From: Prevotella vespertina
GTDB lineage: Bacteria > Bacteroidota > Bacteroidia > Bacteroidales > Bacteroidaceae
Assembly: GCF_009728485.1 (NCBI RefSeq)
Contig: NZ_VVIQ01000006.1
Coordinates: 62,001-126,000, forward strand
Length of the DNA: 64,000 nucleotides
Direction: 5' to 3'
Within the stretch, counting starts at the first letter, position 1. Every line of letters begins with the position of its first letter. Of the stretch, positions 44,222 through 53,792 are shown in pieces. The notes below the pieces were generated by a model. The model saw only the letters and a program-made list of their open reading frames with translations. It was not told where the DNA came from and did no database searches. The translations under genes and the position numbers were made by a program.

Positions 44222-44230
44222 ACAAAATTA
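44222..44230 (-). promoter_or_regulatory. -7 promoter box for dut
   Basis: TAATTTTGT on the minus strand, 17 bp before the dut start. Confidence 0.5.
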
Positions 44231-44294
44231 AGCAATTAATGCCACATTCATACATTTTTAGTACGTAAAAAGATGGTTTTTAGCCAATTTTAAT

Positions 44295-44303
44295 TACTTT
44301 TGC
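44295..44303 (+). promoter_or_regulatory. -7 promoter box for dgt
   Basis: TACTTTTGC, leaving a leader of ~85 nt. Confidence 0.5.
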
Positions 44304-44396
44304 GAATGCCTTTTCAGGGCATAACAAGCGGATAGATGCCTTGTAGAACATCTATCGCTCTATTGCAAACATTCAATATTCAACACCCTTAGGAAC

Positions 44397-45770
44397 ATGT
44401 CATTAGCTTCAAACCAACCACAAGCAAGCCTCATGAACTGGCTACAACTCATATCCAACAAGCGTCTTGGACAAGAAAGAAGACATGCGTTAAGGCACGA
44501 CGACCGCTCTGAATTTAAGCGTGATAGCGATCGTCTGATTTACTCCGCACCCTTCCGTCGACTGCAAAACAAGACCCAAGTGTTCCCACTCCCAGGTAGT
44601 GTCTTTGTGCACAATCGTCTCACTCACTCGCTTGAGGTGGCTTCCTTAGGTAAATCACTTGGTGATGACGTGGCGCATAGACTAACCGAACTCCATCCAG
44701 AGTTGCGTGGTACGCTCTTTGAAGAGATTGGAACGATTGTCCAGACGGCTTGTTATGCGCATGACATGGGCAATCCTCCGTTCGGACATAGTGGTGAGAA
44801 AGCCATCCAGTCGTTCTTCACTGAGGGCAAAGGCAAGGCGTTGCAGGAGTATGTAAGTCCTCGTTTCTGGGATGACATCACCCACTTTGAGGGTAATGCC
44901 AATGCTTTCCGCCTATTGACACATCGTTTCCTCGGGCGAAGGGAGGGCGGCTTTGTAATGACATACACCACCTTGGCAAGTATTGTGAAGTATCCTTTCA
45001 GCTCGTCTTACGCAGGCAAACATGGGAAGTTCGGCTTCTTCCAAACCGAGCAAGACACTTACAAGAAGATAGCAGAGGAACTCGGTATCATACAGAAGGA
45101 ATGTTCTGCAGAGGGAATCAAGTATGTGCGCCACCCGTTAGTCTACCTCATGGAGGCTGCGGATGATATCTGTTACGAGATTATGGACATCGAGGATTCA
45201 CACAAGCTCAAGCTCTTATCCTTTGAGGAGACCACCGACTTGCTATTAGGCTTCTTCGACGAAGCCACGAGAGCGGCGATTCGTAAGAACATCAAGGAGG
45301 AAGGTGTGACCGATAGGAACGAGCAAGTGGTTTACTTCCGGGCACGTGCCGTTGGTTTATTAGAGGCTGAATGTGTCAAAGCATTTGTCGAACACGAGGC
45401 GGAGATACTATCAGGTACCTTCAAAGGCTCGCTTATCGAGCACATATCAGAGCTCCCCCGACAGGCTTACAAGCACTGCTCACAGGTGTCAGTAGACCGT
45501 ATCTATCGCAGTAAAACCGTCCTTGACGTAGAGTTATCAGGCTATAAGATAATGGAAACACTGATGGAGGCACTCATTGGAGCGGCTGCGGAGCCTAACC
45601 ACTTCCACAGTCAACAACTCATCCGGAGCTTCTCCAGTCAGTATGACATCCAAAGCTCGGATCTTGAAACACGCATTATGGCAGTCTTAGACTACATCAG
45701 TGGCATGACAGACATCTATGCCTTAGACATCTACCAGAAGATAAATGGTATCAGTCTACCCATCGTTTAG
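44397..45770 (+). CDS. dgt: dGTP triphosphohydrolase
   Basis: A 457-residue HD-domain enzyme that splits dNTPs into nucleoside and triphosphate. Visible: the N-terminal RSEFKRDSDRLIYSAPFRRLQNKTQV, HNRLTHSLEVA and the HD pair in CYAHDMGNPPFGHSGE. A second candidate start lies 12 codons in (MNWLQLIS). It acts with dut in controlling dNTP pools and can limit phage DNA synthesis in some species. Confidence 0.93.
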   Translation: MSLASNQPQASLMNWLQLISNKRLGQERRHALRHDDRSEFKRDSDRLIYSAPFRRLQNKTQVFPLPGSVFVHNRLTHSLEVASLGKSLGDDVAHRLTELHPELRGTLFEEIGTIVQTACYAHDMGNPPFGHSGEKAIQSFFTEGKGKALQEYVSPRFWDDITHFEGNANAFRLLTHRFLGRREGGFVMTYTTLASIVKYPFSSSYAGKHGKFGFFQTEQDTYKKIAEELGIIQKECSAEGIKYVRHPLVYLMEAADDICYEIMDIEDSHKLKLLSFEETTDLLLGFFDEATRAAIRKNIKEEGVTDRNEQVVYFRARAVGLLEAECVKAFVEHEAEILSGTFKGSLIEHISELPRQAYKHCSQVSVDRIYRSKTVLDVELSGYKIMETLMEALIGAAAEPNHFHSQQLIRSFSSQYDIQSSDLETRIMAVLDYISGMTDIYALDIYQKINGISLPIV

Positions 45771-45848
45771 CCCCCGCCCCCACCTTTCCACAAGGCAAAG
45801 AGGGATGACACTCCTAAGAATCACGCCCCTAACTCCTAATAAAGAACA

Positions 45849-46844
45849 ATGGAAAATCAATATAAAAAGACCTTCCCCGACCTCATGGTAGGGAAGAAAA
45901 TCATCTATGTACACGGCTTCATGTCAGCCGGTTCCACCCACACAGCACAAATACTAAGGGACTATATGCCCCAAGCAACCGTCATTGCACCCGACTTACC
46001 CATACATCCAGAAGAGGCAATGACGCTCCTTAGAAATCTTGTTGAAGCCGAGCAACCCGACTTAATCATAGGTACTTCCATGGGCGGAATGTACACCGAG
46101 ATGCTATATGGCACCGACCGCATTTGCGTGAACCCTGCTTTTCAGATGGGCGCAACCATCACCGAGAGCAATATGATGGGCAAGCAAGTATTCCAGAACG
46201 TACGTCAAGACGGAATACAAGAGGTCATCGTGACCAAAGCTCTCGTCAAGGAGTACAAGGATATGACGGAGAATTGCTTCAAGCAGATTGACGCCAAGGA
46301 GCAAGAACGTGTCTTCGGACTATTCGGCGACGCTGACCCTATCGTACACACATTCGATCTCTTCAGCCAGCATTACCCACAGGCTATCCACTTCCACGGC
46401 GAACATCGGCTCATTGAGAAGGCTATCTTCCATTATCTCATGCCTGTTATCCGATGGATTGACGACCGACAGGAGGGGCGCGAACGGCGCACAGTTCTCA
46501 TCGACAAGGATACGCTTGCGGACGCATACGGCAAACCGAAGTCGAGCTTACACAAGGCTTATGAACTATTACTCGACAATTACAACGTCTATTTCGTTTG
46601 TCCTGCGCCCACCAATCAGCCCTCTGCTATCAGCGAACAACAGGCTTGGATAGCGGAAACCTTCAGTGCGCCGGCATGGAATCACGCTATTTTTACCAAC
46701 CAACCACAGCTCCTATACGGCGATTACCTTATTAGTAGCACTGCCCATGACGACTTCCTCGGTACGGCACTCCGCTTTGGTAGTGACGAATTTAAGACGT
46801 GGGAAGACGTTATCACTTACTTTGAACGATTGGGCGGACAATGA
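45849..46844 (+). CDS. Fusion of YqiA-like esterase and HAD-type 5'-nucleotidase
   Basis: A 331-residue protein of two parts. Residues ~15-210 are an alpha/beta-hydrolase of the YqiA/UPF0227 type (IIYVHGFMSAGS, nucleophile elbow GTSMGG, late GDADPI and a His in FHGEHR). Residues ~215-331 look like a 5'(3')-deoxyribonucleotidase HAD domain: the first motif is VLIDKDTLADA (DxD), followed by a swivelling helical part and FTNQPQLLYGDYLI. The C-terminal third is short for that family. I know of no assigned function for the fusion. Single gene, 75 bp after dgt. Confidence 0.7.
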   Translation: MENQYKKTFPDLMVGKKIIYVHGFMSAGSTHTAQILRDYMPQATVIAPDLPIHPEEAMTLLRNLVEAEQPDLIIGTSMGGMYTEMLYGTDRICVNPAFQMGATITESNMMGKQVFQNVRQDGIQEVIVTKALVKEYKDMTENCFKQIDAKEQERVFGLFGDADPIVHTFDLFSQHYPQAIHFHGEHRLIEKAIFHYLMPVIRWIDDRQEGRERRTVLIDKDTLADAYGKPKSSLHKAYELLLDNYNVYFVCPAPTNQPSAISEQQAWIAETFSAPAWNHAIFTNQPQLLYGDYLISSTAHDDFLGTALRFGSDEFKTWEDVITYFERLGGQ

Positions 46845-46854
46845 TTAAACAATA

Positions 46855-47140
46855 TAGCCTATAGGCTCGCAATGTGTTACCAATAGGCTTTGTCGTATTT
46901 ACCAATAGGATTGCAATATGTTACCAATACGCTCGCAATTCATTTCTAACGTGCCTTACGATATCTTCACCATGGTGACGAATAAGTTTCACCATGGTGA
47001 AAAATTATCGTCACCATGGTGATAATTAATCACCACCATGGTGAAAACAATATAGAAGGCGTGCTTTTTCAATGCACAACCATAGGTAAACGAACGCAAG
47101 ACGTATTGCAAAACAATTCGAAAGGTATTGTGGAAAAGGG
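46855..47140. repeat. 22-bp-period array with CCATGG palindromes (8-13 units)
   Basis: TTACCAATAG/C recurs at 46877, 46899 and 46921. The palindrome TCACCATGGTGA is centred on CCATGG at 46970, 46992, 47014 and 47036. GTATTG at 47103 and 47125 keeps the same 22-bp step. The array starts 11 bp after the upstream stop and fills most of the gap before the helicase gene; the remaining ~60 bp show nothing else. Confidence 0.88.
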
Positions 47141-47203
47141 CAAACCATATTCCGCAACATCATCAACAACAACAATCAGAGAAACAAGAAAGGCTTATCA
47201 ACG

Positions 47204-50200
47204 ATGGCACACGAACTCTTCACACGTATTGCTGATATTCTCACGGCTCCGTCAGAAGCCCAAGCACGCATCATGCATGAGACGCTTGTCATAGCGTGTT
47301 ACGAGGGATTGAAAGAGACGAAACATGGTTTTGGAAACCTCTCATCGCAGGTGGAAGCTCTTTGCAAACTGCATCACATTGCGCCGAAGGACGTTGTGGC
47401 GATTCACAAAATGCGTCGGCACAGCAATTCCGCAGCACCTATTTTGCCCGACGACATCGCTTATGATTGTCGAGCACTCGCCCTCTTCGTCTCTGCGGTA
47501 TTCCAGGAAGCCATCCCCGATACGCTTGTGGGCAAGCTGCCAACGCACGGGCGCATCACGGAGAACATACAGATTGCGAACTACCGATACATCCGTTGCA
47601 TTGTTAGGGAATGGGATGAGCAGACGATACAGGTTGCCGTAATCAATCAAGACAGCAGTGAGGAGTTATTGACGGTGGACTATATGAACACAGCCGAGTA
47701 TGTGGACTTTAGTTATCTGCGCTCTCTTCTGCGTGAGGGAATGCAACTCAACTTACTTGATTGCACTGTCACACGCAAGAAGGTGGTTCCACGTCTGATA
47801 GTCGTAGAGCCTGATTATCTCGTAGACATATCCTCCATCGCTAATTGCTTTGAGAGTTATGGGCACCACCCACTGCTCTTTACGGTAAAGCGGATGGGCG
47901 AGCGACCTAATAACAAGCATATCGTACTGGGTAACTTTGCGGGTTCTGCACTCGACGATATCATCAATCATCCCACAGACTATACCATCAAGGACACCTT
48001 CCGTTCGAACTTTCGAGAGAAGGCGTTGGACTTTGCCACCTGTCCCGACTTCAATGCAGTGGAGTTTAAGCGAGCCGCTGAACAACAGGTAGCGAATATT
48101 CAGGAGATAGTCAACGAGTTATTCCAGTCGTTCGAGCGTGAGAAAGCCATCTTGGAGCCGTCTTTCGTGTGCGAACGATTAGGTTTGCAGGGACGAATAG
48201 ACCTCATGACAACCGACTTAAAGCTGTTAGTTGAGCAGAAATCTGGTAAGAATATCTTTATTGAAAGGCAGTATAAGAACCCGCATGGCTCGCTCCATGT
48301 GGAGAAGCATTACGTGCAACTCTTGCTTTACTATGGTATATTGCAATACAACTTCCAGCTGAATCCAAAGGATGCACACATAGAATTAATGTATTCGAAA
48401 TATCCTCTCCCGAACGGACTACTTGAGGTTGAACCGCTACAAAAGCTCATTCGTGAGGCGATAAAGTTCCGTAATCAAGCCGTCGCAACCGAGTATTGGA
48501 TGGCGGAGAATGGCTTTCATCGTTTGTTGCCACTAATGACTCCGCAGGTGCTGAATGTTGAGAAGCAGAATGATGCGTTCTATCAACGATACCTCTTACC
48601 ACAACTTACGGAGGTGCTCGCACCCCTTCATCAGCTAAGCGAACTGGAGCGTGCTTACTTCACGCGTATGATGACTTTCGTTATTAAGGAGCAACTGGTA
48701 TCGAAGGTGGGCGCACAAGAGGGTGTGGGGAATAGTAATGCCGACCTTTGGAATATGCCTCTGGCGGAGAAGAAGGATACGGGAAATATCTACACAGAGC
48801 TTACGATAACGGATAAGAGCTGTAGTAGCTCGTTCAACGGATATGATACTATTACGCTCAACGTACCGCAACAGGGCATAGACTTCCTCCCGAACTTCCG
48901 CAGGGGGGACATGGTTTATCTCTATGCGTATAAGAAGAATGAGGAACCAGACGTGCGTAAGAGTATTCTCTTCAAAGGCTCTTTACAAGAGATACATACC
49001 TCGTCTATCGTAGTGCACCTCAATGACGGGCAACAGAACCCGAATCTTATAGCTGGAGAGTGCTTTGCCTTAGAGCATGCAGGGAGCGATATTGGGGGTA
49101 CATCGGCTATTCGTAGCCTCTATACCTTCATCACCTCTGATGTGGAACGGCGGCAGTTACTCCTTGGACAGCGTGCTCCACGTGCTGACAAATCCCTTGT
49201 TTTGTCGCGTAGTTACCATCCCGATTACGATGAAATCATCTTGAAAGCAAAGCAGGCACAGGACTACTTCCTCCTGATTGGTCCTCCCGGAACGGGTAAG
49301 ACTTCGCAGGCGCTGCAATATCTTGTGCTTGAGCAGCTGGCAGAAAAGCCCAAAGGTCAAAGCACCAATCCCAATGATCAAAGTCCAAAGGTCAATGGGC
49401 AAAGTTCTATCCTCCTCCTTGCTTACACGAATCGTGCTGTTGACGAGATATGCAATATGCTTTCTGAGCACGAGATAGACTACATCCGCATTGGTAACGA
49501 GTATAGTTGCGATCCGAAATATAGTGACCATCTCTTGCAAGAGGTGCTCGATGAGAATACAACCCTCAATAGTATTAAGTCCACCCTATCAGAGGCGCAA
49601 ATCATTGTAGCCACTACCGCGACGATGAATAGTCGTTCGGCACTCTTTAACATCAAGCACTTTGACCTCGTCATCATTGATGAAGCGAGCCAGATACTAG
49701 AGCCGAATATCGTGGGAATACTGACTGCCCGACAGGAGGAGAGGCGTGCGATAGATCGGTTTATATTAGTAGGCGACCATAAACAACTGCCTGCCGTGGT
49801 GCAACAGCAGGGGTCTTTAGAGATGGAAGGGAGTGATAAGAGACTTGACTCAATCCATCTTTCATCGTGTGCCAACTCCTTATTTGAACGCCTCATCCTC
49901 ACCGAAAGGGCAGCTGGAAGAACCGATTTCATAGGGACACTACACAAGCAAGGACGCATGCACCCCGATATTGCCGACTTTGCTAATCGTAAGTTCTATG
50001 CAAAGGAACAGCTGGAATGTGTGCCGTTAGCCCATCAGTTGGAAACGGAACTATCTTATAACGAGGAGAGCGAAGACGCTTTAGACAATATGCTAAAGGC
50101 ACATCGCATGATTTTCATTCCTTCTATGCCGTGCAAGCAACTGAACATTTCAGAAAAGGTAAACACTGACGAGGCACGAATCATCGCTGACCTATTGCGC

Positions 50201-50605
50201 AGATTGTTCCGACAAATGAACAAGGACTTCGATCCACAGAAGTCGGTGGGCGTCATCGTTCCATACAGGAATCAGATTGCTATGATTCGAAAAGAGATAG
50301 AGCGGCTGGAGATTCCTGCTCTGGAGGGTATTAGCATAGACACAGTGGAACGCTATCAAGGTAGTCAGCGTGATGTAATTCTCTATTCATTCACGATTCA
50401 GAGTCGTTATCAACTCGATTTCCTAACGGCTAACACGTTCTATGAAGAGGGGCAACCAATAGACAGAAAGTTGAATGTTGCTATCACAAGGGCACGCAAG
50501 CAACTCATCTTAACAGGCAATGAGTCTACATTAAGACAGAACCAACTCTTTGCCGAACTGATTGATTACATAAAAGAAAAAGACGGTTATGTAAGGTTTC
50601 ACTAA
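47204..50605 (+). CDS. Dna2-like nuclease-helicase (PD-(D/E)XK plus SF1B helicase)
   Basis: A 1133-residue protein. An N-terminal part (~1-300) of unknown type is followed by a Cas4/RecB-like nuclease (GRIDLM with Asp333, then VEQKSGK with Glu344 and Lys346). The C-terminal UPF1/Dna2-type helicase has Walker A GPPGTGKT (693-700), motif II IIDEAS, the GDHKQLPAV motif III, VPYRNQ, and the last motifs VERYQGSQRDV and NVAITRARKQ. The domain order is that of Dna2. A Gln/Asn/Pro-rich insert (~714-735) sits between Walker A and motif Ia. Probably acts in DNA end or flap processing, or defence. Confidence 0.85.
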   Translation: MAHELFTRIADILTAPSEAQARIMHETLVIACYEGLKETKHGFGNLSSQVEALCKLHHIAPKDVVAIHKMRRHSNSAAPILPDDIAYDCRALALFVSAVFQEAIPDTLVGKLPTHGRITENIQIANYRYIRCIVREWDEQTIQVAVINQDSSEELLTVDYMNTAEYVDFSYLRSLLREGMQLNLLDCTVTRKKVVPRLIVVEPDYLVDISSIANCFESYGHHPLLFTVKRMGERPNNKHIVLGNFAGSALDDIINHPTDYTIKDTFRSNFREKALDFATCPDFNAVEFKRAAEQQVANIQEIVNELFQSFEREKAILEPSFVCERLGLQGRIDLMTTDLKLLVEQKSGKNIFIERQYKNPHGSLHVEKHYVQLLLYYGILQYNFQLNPKDAHIELMYSKYPLPNGLLEVEPLQKLIREAIKFRNQAVATEYWMAENGFHRLLPLMTPQVLNVEKQNDAFYQRYLLPQLTEVLAPLHQLSELERAYFTRMMTFVIKEQLVSKVGAQEGVGNSNADLWNMPLAEKKDTGNIYTELTITDKSCSSSFNGYDTITLNVPQQGIDFLPNFRRGDMVYLYAYKKNEEPDVRKSILFKGSLQEIHTSSIVVHLNDGQQNPNLIAGECFALEHAGSDIGGTSAIRSLYTFITSDVERRQLLLGQRAPRADKSLVLSRSYHPDYDEIILKAKQAQDYFLLIGPPGTGKTSQALQYLVLEQLAEKPKGQSTNPNDQSPKVNGQSSILLLAYTNRAVDEICNMLSEHEIDYIRIGNEYSCDPKYSDHLLQEVLDENTTLNSIKSTLSEAQIIVATTATMNSRSALFNIKHFDLVIIDEASQILEPNIVGILTARQEERRAIDRFILVGDHKQLPAVVQQQGSLEMEGSDKRLDSIHLSSCANSLFERLILTERAAGRTDFIGTLHKQGRMHPDIADFANRKFYAKEQLECVPLAHQLETELSYNEESEDALDNMLKAHRMIFIPSMPCKQLNISEKVNTDEARIIADLLRRLFRQMNKDFDPQKSVGVIVPYRNQIAMIRKEIERLEIPALEGISIDTVERYQGSQRDVILYSFTIQSRYQLDFLTANTFYEEGQPIDRKLNVAITRARKQLILTGNESTLRQNQLFAELIDYIKEKDGYVRFH

Positions 50606-50628
50606 GATGAGATAAGGACTCATCTTAG
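50602..50628. terminator. Hairpin overlapping the helicase stop
   Basis: A perfect 10-bp inverted repeat CTAAGATGAG/CTCATCTTAG with a 7-nt loop, between convergent genes. No T-tract. Confidence 0.55.
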
Positions 50629-50651
50629 CGAAACTTTACTTGAGATACAGA

Positions 50652-51119
50652 TTAATTATTCTGATTACGACGAGCCAAGTCTAACGCATCCTTGCGTGTT
50701 GTCACCTTGCCCTTGTACCCTCCACTCTTCGATCCGTTCTTCCATACGAAATTAAAACGCATCTCGACGTGGTGCTCATCAATGCGACGAAGATAGACAA
50801 AACTGCCTTTCTGGAAGAAGTGATCATCGTAGGTATAGAGTCCTTTTACGACAGATCCACCTACTGTCCAGTCTCCTGATTGGGTCAAATCAACCTGCTT
50901 TCCCAGCTGACTCAATGGAATGGATATCCCAACAAACTCTCCCGTTAGATTAAGCGGACAATTGATAGAGGCTTCACCATTAAATTCGCTGTAAAGTACT
51001 GGACTGATTTTGTTGTCGTCATCATCGTCACTACTGCAAGAAGCAAAGCTGAAACACATTGTAAGAGTAAACACACTCGCTAAGAGGGCATAAGCCCATT
51101 TCTGTAAGTTTTTAGACAT
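50652..51119 (-). CDS. Hypothetical lipoprotein
   Basis: A 155-residue lipoprotein with lipobox FASC followed by an acidic SSDDDDD run, which in Bacteroidota (as an SDDD-like lipoprotein export signal) favours display on the cell surface. The mature part is a compact domain with several beta strands and a C-terminal basic GYKGKVTTRKDALDLARRNQ. No family recognised. Own promoter (51152-51160); convergent with the helicase gene. Confidence 0.75.
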   Translation of the reverse strand: MSKNLQKWAYALLASVFTLTMCFSFASCSSDDDDDNKISPVLYSEFNGEASINCPLNLTGEFVGISIPLSQLGKQVDLTQSGDWTVGGSVVKGLYTYDDHFFQKGSFVYLRRIDEHHVEMRFNFVWKNGSKSGGYKGKVTTRKDALDLARRNQNN

Positions 51120-51151
51120 AATGGTAATTATTTAGGAGTTAATTATCGCCT

Positions 51152-51160
51152 ACAAATGTA
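51152..51160 (-). promoter_or_regulatory. -7 promoter box for the lipoprotein
   Basis: TACATTTGT on the minus strand, ~33 bp upstream of the start. Confidence 0.5.
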
Positions 51161-51207
51161 CGATAAAATATTGAGAAAGTAACGGAATCCCAATGATAAA
51201 ACGTCAT

Positions 51208-51248
51208 AGCCCGTGAGGATATACTCACCTTTACATTGGATTCGGGCT
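51208..51248. other. Structured intergenic segment
   Basis: AGCCCG (51208-51213) / CGGGCT (51243-51248) encloses an inner GTGAG/CTCAC hairpin (51213-51228). It lies between divergent promoters; role unknown. Confidence 0.35.
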
Positions 51249-51311
51249 TGAGATTTGCGAAATACTACCACGAATTATGGTTTAAAGAACGATTATTCAA
51301 CTGATTTTCCG

Positions 51312-51320
51312 TAACTTTGC
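51312..51320 (+). promoter_or_regulatory. -7 promoter box for argS
   Basis: TAACTTTGC, 25 bp upstream of the argS start. Confidence 0.65.
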
Positions 51321-51345
51321 AAACAGAATAAAACGACAAACAAAG

Positions 51346-53166
51346 ATGAAGATAGAAGCACAAATTACCGCTGCGGCACTAGCAGCTGTCAAGGAGTTAT
51401 ATGGTGTTGAGGTGCCAGAAAAGATGATTCAACTACAGAAGACACGTAGTGACTTTGAAGGAAACCTTACGCTTGTCACTTTCCCACTACTGAAGACTTC
51501 ACACAAGAAGCCTGAAGATACGGCACAGGAAATAGGTGAGTACTTGAAGAAGAATTGTAAGGCTATCGCCGACTTCAACGTTGTGAAGGGTTTTCTTAAC
51601 CTCGTTATTGCTCAAGCGGCATGGGTTGGTTTATTGAACGACATTAATGCGAATGAGAAGTTCGGTGAGAAGTCAGTGACTGAAAACAGTCCGCTTGTTA
51701 TGATTGAGTACTCTTCGCCTAACACGAACAAGCCTCTCCACCTTGGACACGTGCGTAACAACCTCCTCGGATGGTCATTGGCTCAAATCATGGAAGCCAA
51801 TGGCAATAAGGTGGTAAAGACGAATATCGTCAATGACCGCGGTATCCACATTTGTAAGTCTATGCTTGCTTGGCTGAAGTGGGGCAATGGTATCACCCCT
51901 GAAAAGGCTGGCAAGAAGGGTGATCACTTGATTGGTGACTTCTATGTACTATTTGATAAGCACTTCAAAGAGGAGTGCAAACAACTGCAAGAGCAGTATG
52001 AGAAGGAGGGAATGACGCCCGATGATGCGAAAGCAAAAGCTGAACAAGAGGCTCCATTGATACAAGAAGCACACGAGATGCTCGTTAAGTGGGAGCATAA
52101 CGACCCAGAGGTTCGTGCCTTATGGGAGAAGATGAACAATTGGGTTTACGCTGGATTCGATGAGACTTACAAGGCGATGGGTGTTGGATTCGACAAGATC
52201 TATTATGAGTCAAATACCTACCTCGTTGGTAAGAAGAAGGTGGAGGAAGGACTCGCCAAAGGGCTCTTCATTCGTAAAGAAGACAACTCTGTATGGGCTG
52301 ATCTCACGAATGAAGGCTTAGACCAGAAGCTCCTTTTGCGTAAGGATGGCACATCTGTTTACATGACACAGGATATTGGTACTGCCGAGATGCGCTTCAA
52401 CGACTTCCCTATTGATAAGATGATTTATGTTGTTGGAAACGAACAGAACTACCACTTCCAGGTGCTTTCAATCCTCTTGGATCGTCTGGGCTTCAAGTGG
52501 GGCAAAGACTTGGTACACTTCTCGTATGGTATGGTTGAATTGCCAAATGGTAAGATGAAGAGTCGTGAGGGTACCGTTGTTGATGCCGACGACTTGGTAG
52601 CGTCAATGATTGAGAACGCAAAGACACTCAGCGAGGATAAGGTGAATAAACTCGAAGGAATTACCGAGGATGAGAAGAATGAGATAGCACGTATCGTTGG
52701 TATGGGTGCGCTGAAGTACTTTATATTAAAGGTGGATGCTCGCAAGAATATGCTCTTCAATCCAGAAGAGTCAATCGACTTCAATGGTAATACAGGTCCA
52801 TTCATCCAATACACCTACGCTCGTATCCGTAGTATTCTTCGTAAAGCAGAGGCACAGAGCATTGCTCTTCCAGCATCACTCGCCGATGACGCTCCATTAA
52901 ACGAGAAAGAGATTGCACTCATTCAGAAGCTCAACGACTTCGGTGCAGCTGTTGCACAGGCTGGTATAGACTATAGTCCAAGTGGTATTGCTAACTACTG
53001 CTACGAACTGACCAAGGAGTTCAATCAGTTCTATCACGACTATAGCATCCTCAATGCAGATACCGAAGCAGAGAAGATCACCCGCCTCGTACTGGCTAAG
53101 AACGTGGCTAAGATTATCAAAAACGGCATGGCACTGCTCGGCATAGAAGTACCAGAAAGGATGTAG
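51346..53166 (+). CDS. argS: Arginyl-tRNA synthetase
   Basis: A 606-residue class I synthetase. The N-terminal additional domain (~1-110) is followed by the Rossmann core with the HIGH-type motif SSPNTNKPLHLGHVRNN and, in place of KMSKS, the KMKSREGTVV loop. The C-terminal DALR anticodon domain has FIQYTYARIRSI and ends LLGIEVPERM. Length and motifs are standard. Followed by an unrelated small gene. Confidence 0.96.
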   Translation: MKIEAQITAAALAAVKELYGVEVPEKMIQLQKTRSDFEGNLTLVTFPLLKTSHKKPEDTAQEIGEYLKKNCKAIADFNVVKGFLNLVIAQAAWVGLLNDINANEKFGEKSVTENSPLVMIEYSSPNTNKPLHLGHVRNNLLGWSLAQIMEANGNKVVKTNIVNDRGIHICKSMLAWLKWGNGITPEKAGKKGDHLIGDFYVLFDKHFKEECKQLQEQYEKEGMTPDDAKAKAEQEAPLIQEAHEMLVKWEHNDPEVRALWEKMNNWVYAGFDETYKAMGVGFDKIYYESNTYLVGKKKVEEGLAKGLFIRKEDNSVWADLTNEGLDQKLLLRKDGTSVYMTQDIGTAEMRFNDFPIDKMIYVVGNEQNYHFQVLSILLDRLGFKWGKDLVHFSYGMVELPNGKMKSREGTVVDADDLVASMIENAKTLSEDKVNKLEGITEDEKNEIARIVGMGALKYFILKVDARKNMLFNPEESIDFNGNTGPFIQYTYARIRSILRKAEAQSIALPASLADDAPLNEKEIALIQKLNDFGAAVAQAGIDYSPSGIANYCYELTKEFNQFYHDYSILNADTEAEKITRLVLAKNVAKIIKNGMALLGIEVPERM

Positions 53167-53285
53167 AAGCCCCACAACAAAGGAACACGAAGTCTGGACA
53201 TATATTATAATAAAAGGTAACAATGGTTAGGACTGAGTGTTCCCACTACCTTTAGAAACCCTTTAATGTTTTATTCATACACGAT

Positions 53286-53771
53286 ATGAAATATTTTTTC
53301 GCTCCCTTGTTATTCTGCTTGTTACTGATTCCAACATATAGTTCTGCACAGAATAACGACTCATTAACAGTATCAGACAAGGAATATCGGGCAGCTGTAG
53401 AAAGGCTCGTAATGGTATCTGGCGGTCGGAAAGCACTTGAAACAAGCTATCCACTACTAATGGAAAGCCTAAAGAAGATGTGTTATTACGTCCCAGATGA
53501 GATTATGAAACAAATAGAAGAGAAGTTCAGAACCGTTTTCTTCGATAATATAAATGAGCTATATGTGCCTGTTTACAAAAAGTATTATACGTTAGAAGAG
53601 CTGAAAGCGTTCGCAGACTTCTTTGAAACTCCATTAGGGAAAAAGGTGGCAGCAACGACACCTCTGCTTACAAAAGACCTATTCGAAGCAAGTCAAGAAG
53701 CAAGTAAAAATATTATCAAAGAGGTTCTCAAGGATCTAAACTTAGATGAAAAGGAGTCTTCAGAGAAGTGA
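53286..53771 (+). CDS. DUF2059 secreted protein
   Basis: A 161-residue protein with a signal peptide (MKYFFAPLLFCLLLIPTYSSAQ). The helical core has the DUF2059 pattern, including YYTLEELKAFADFFETPLGKKV. The family is periplasmic and uncharacterised. The gap before it (53167-53285) shows nothing. RNase H follows 21 bp later and may be co-transcribed. Confidence 0.85.
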   Translation: MKYFFAPLLFCLLLIPTYSSAQNNDSLTVSDKEYRAAVERLVMVSGGRKALETSYPLLMESLKKMCYYVPDEIMKQIEEKFRTVFFDNINELYVPVYKKYYTLEELKAFADFFETPLGKKVAATTPLLTKDLFEASQEASKNIIKEVLKDLNLDEKESSEK

Positions 53772-53792
53772 TATTGAATTGTTTATAAGCTG

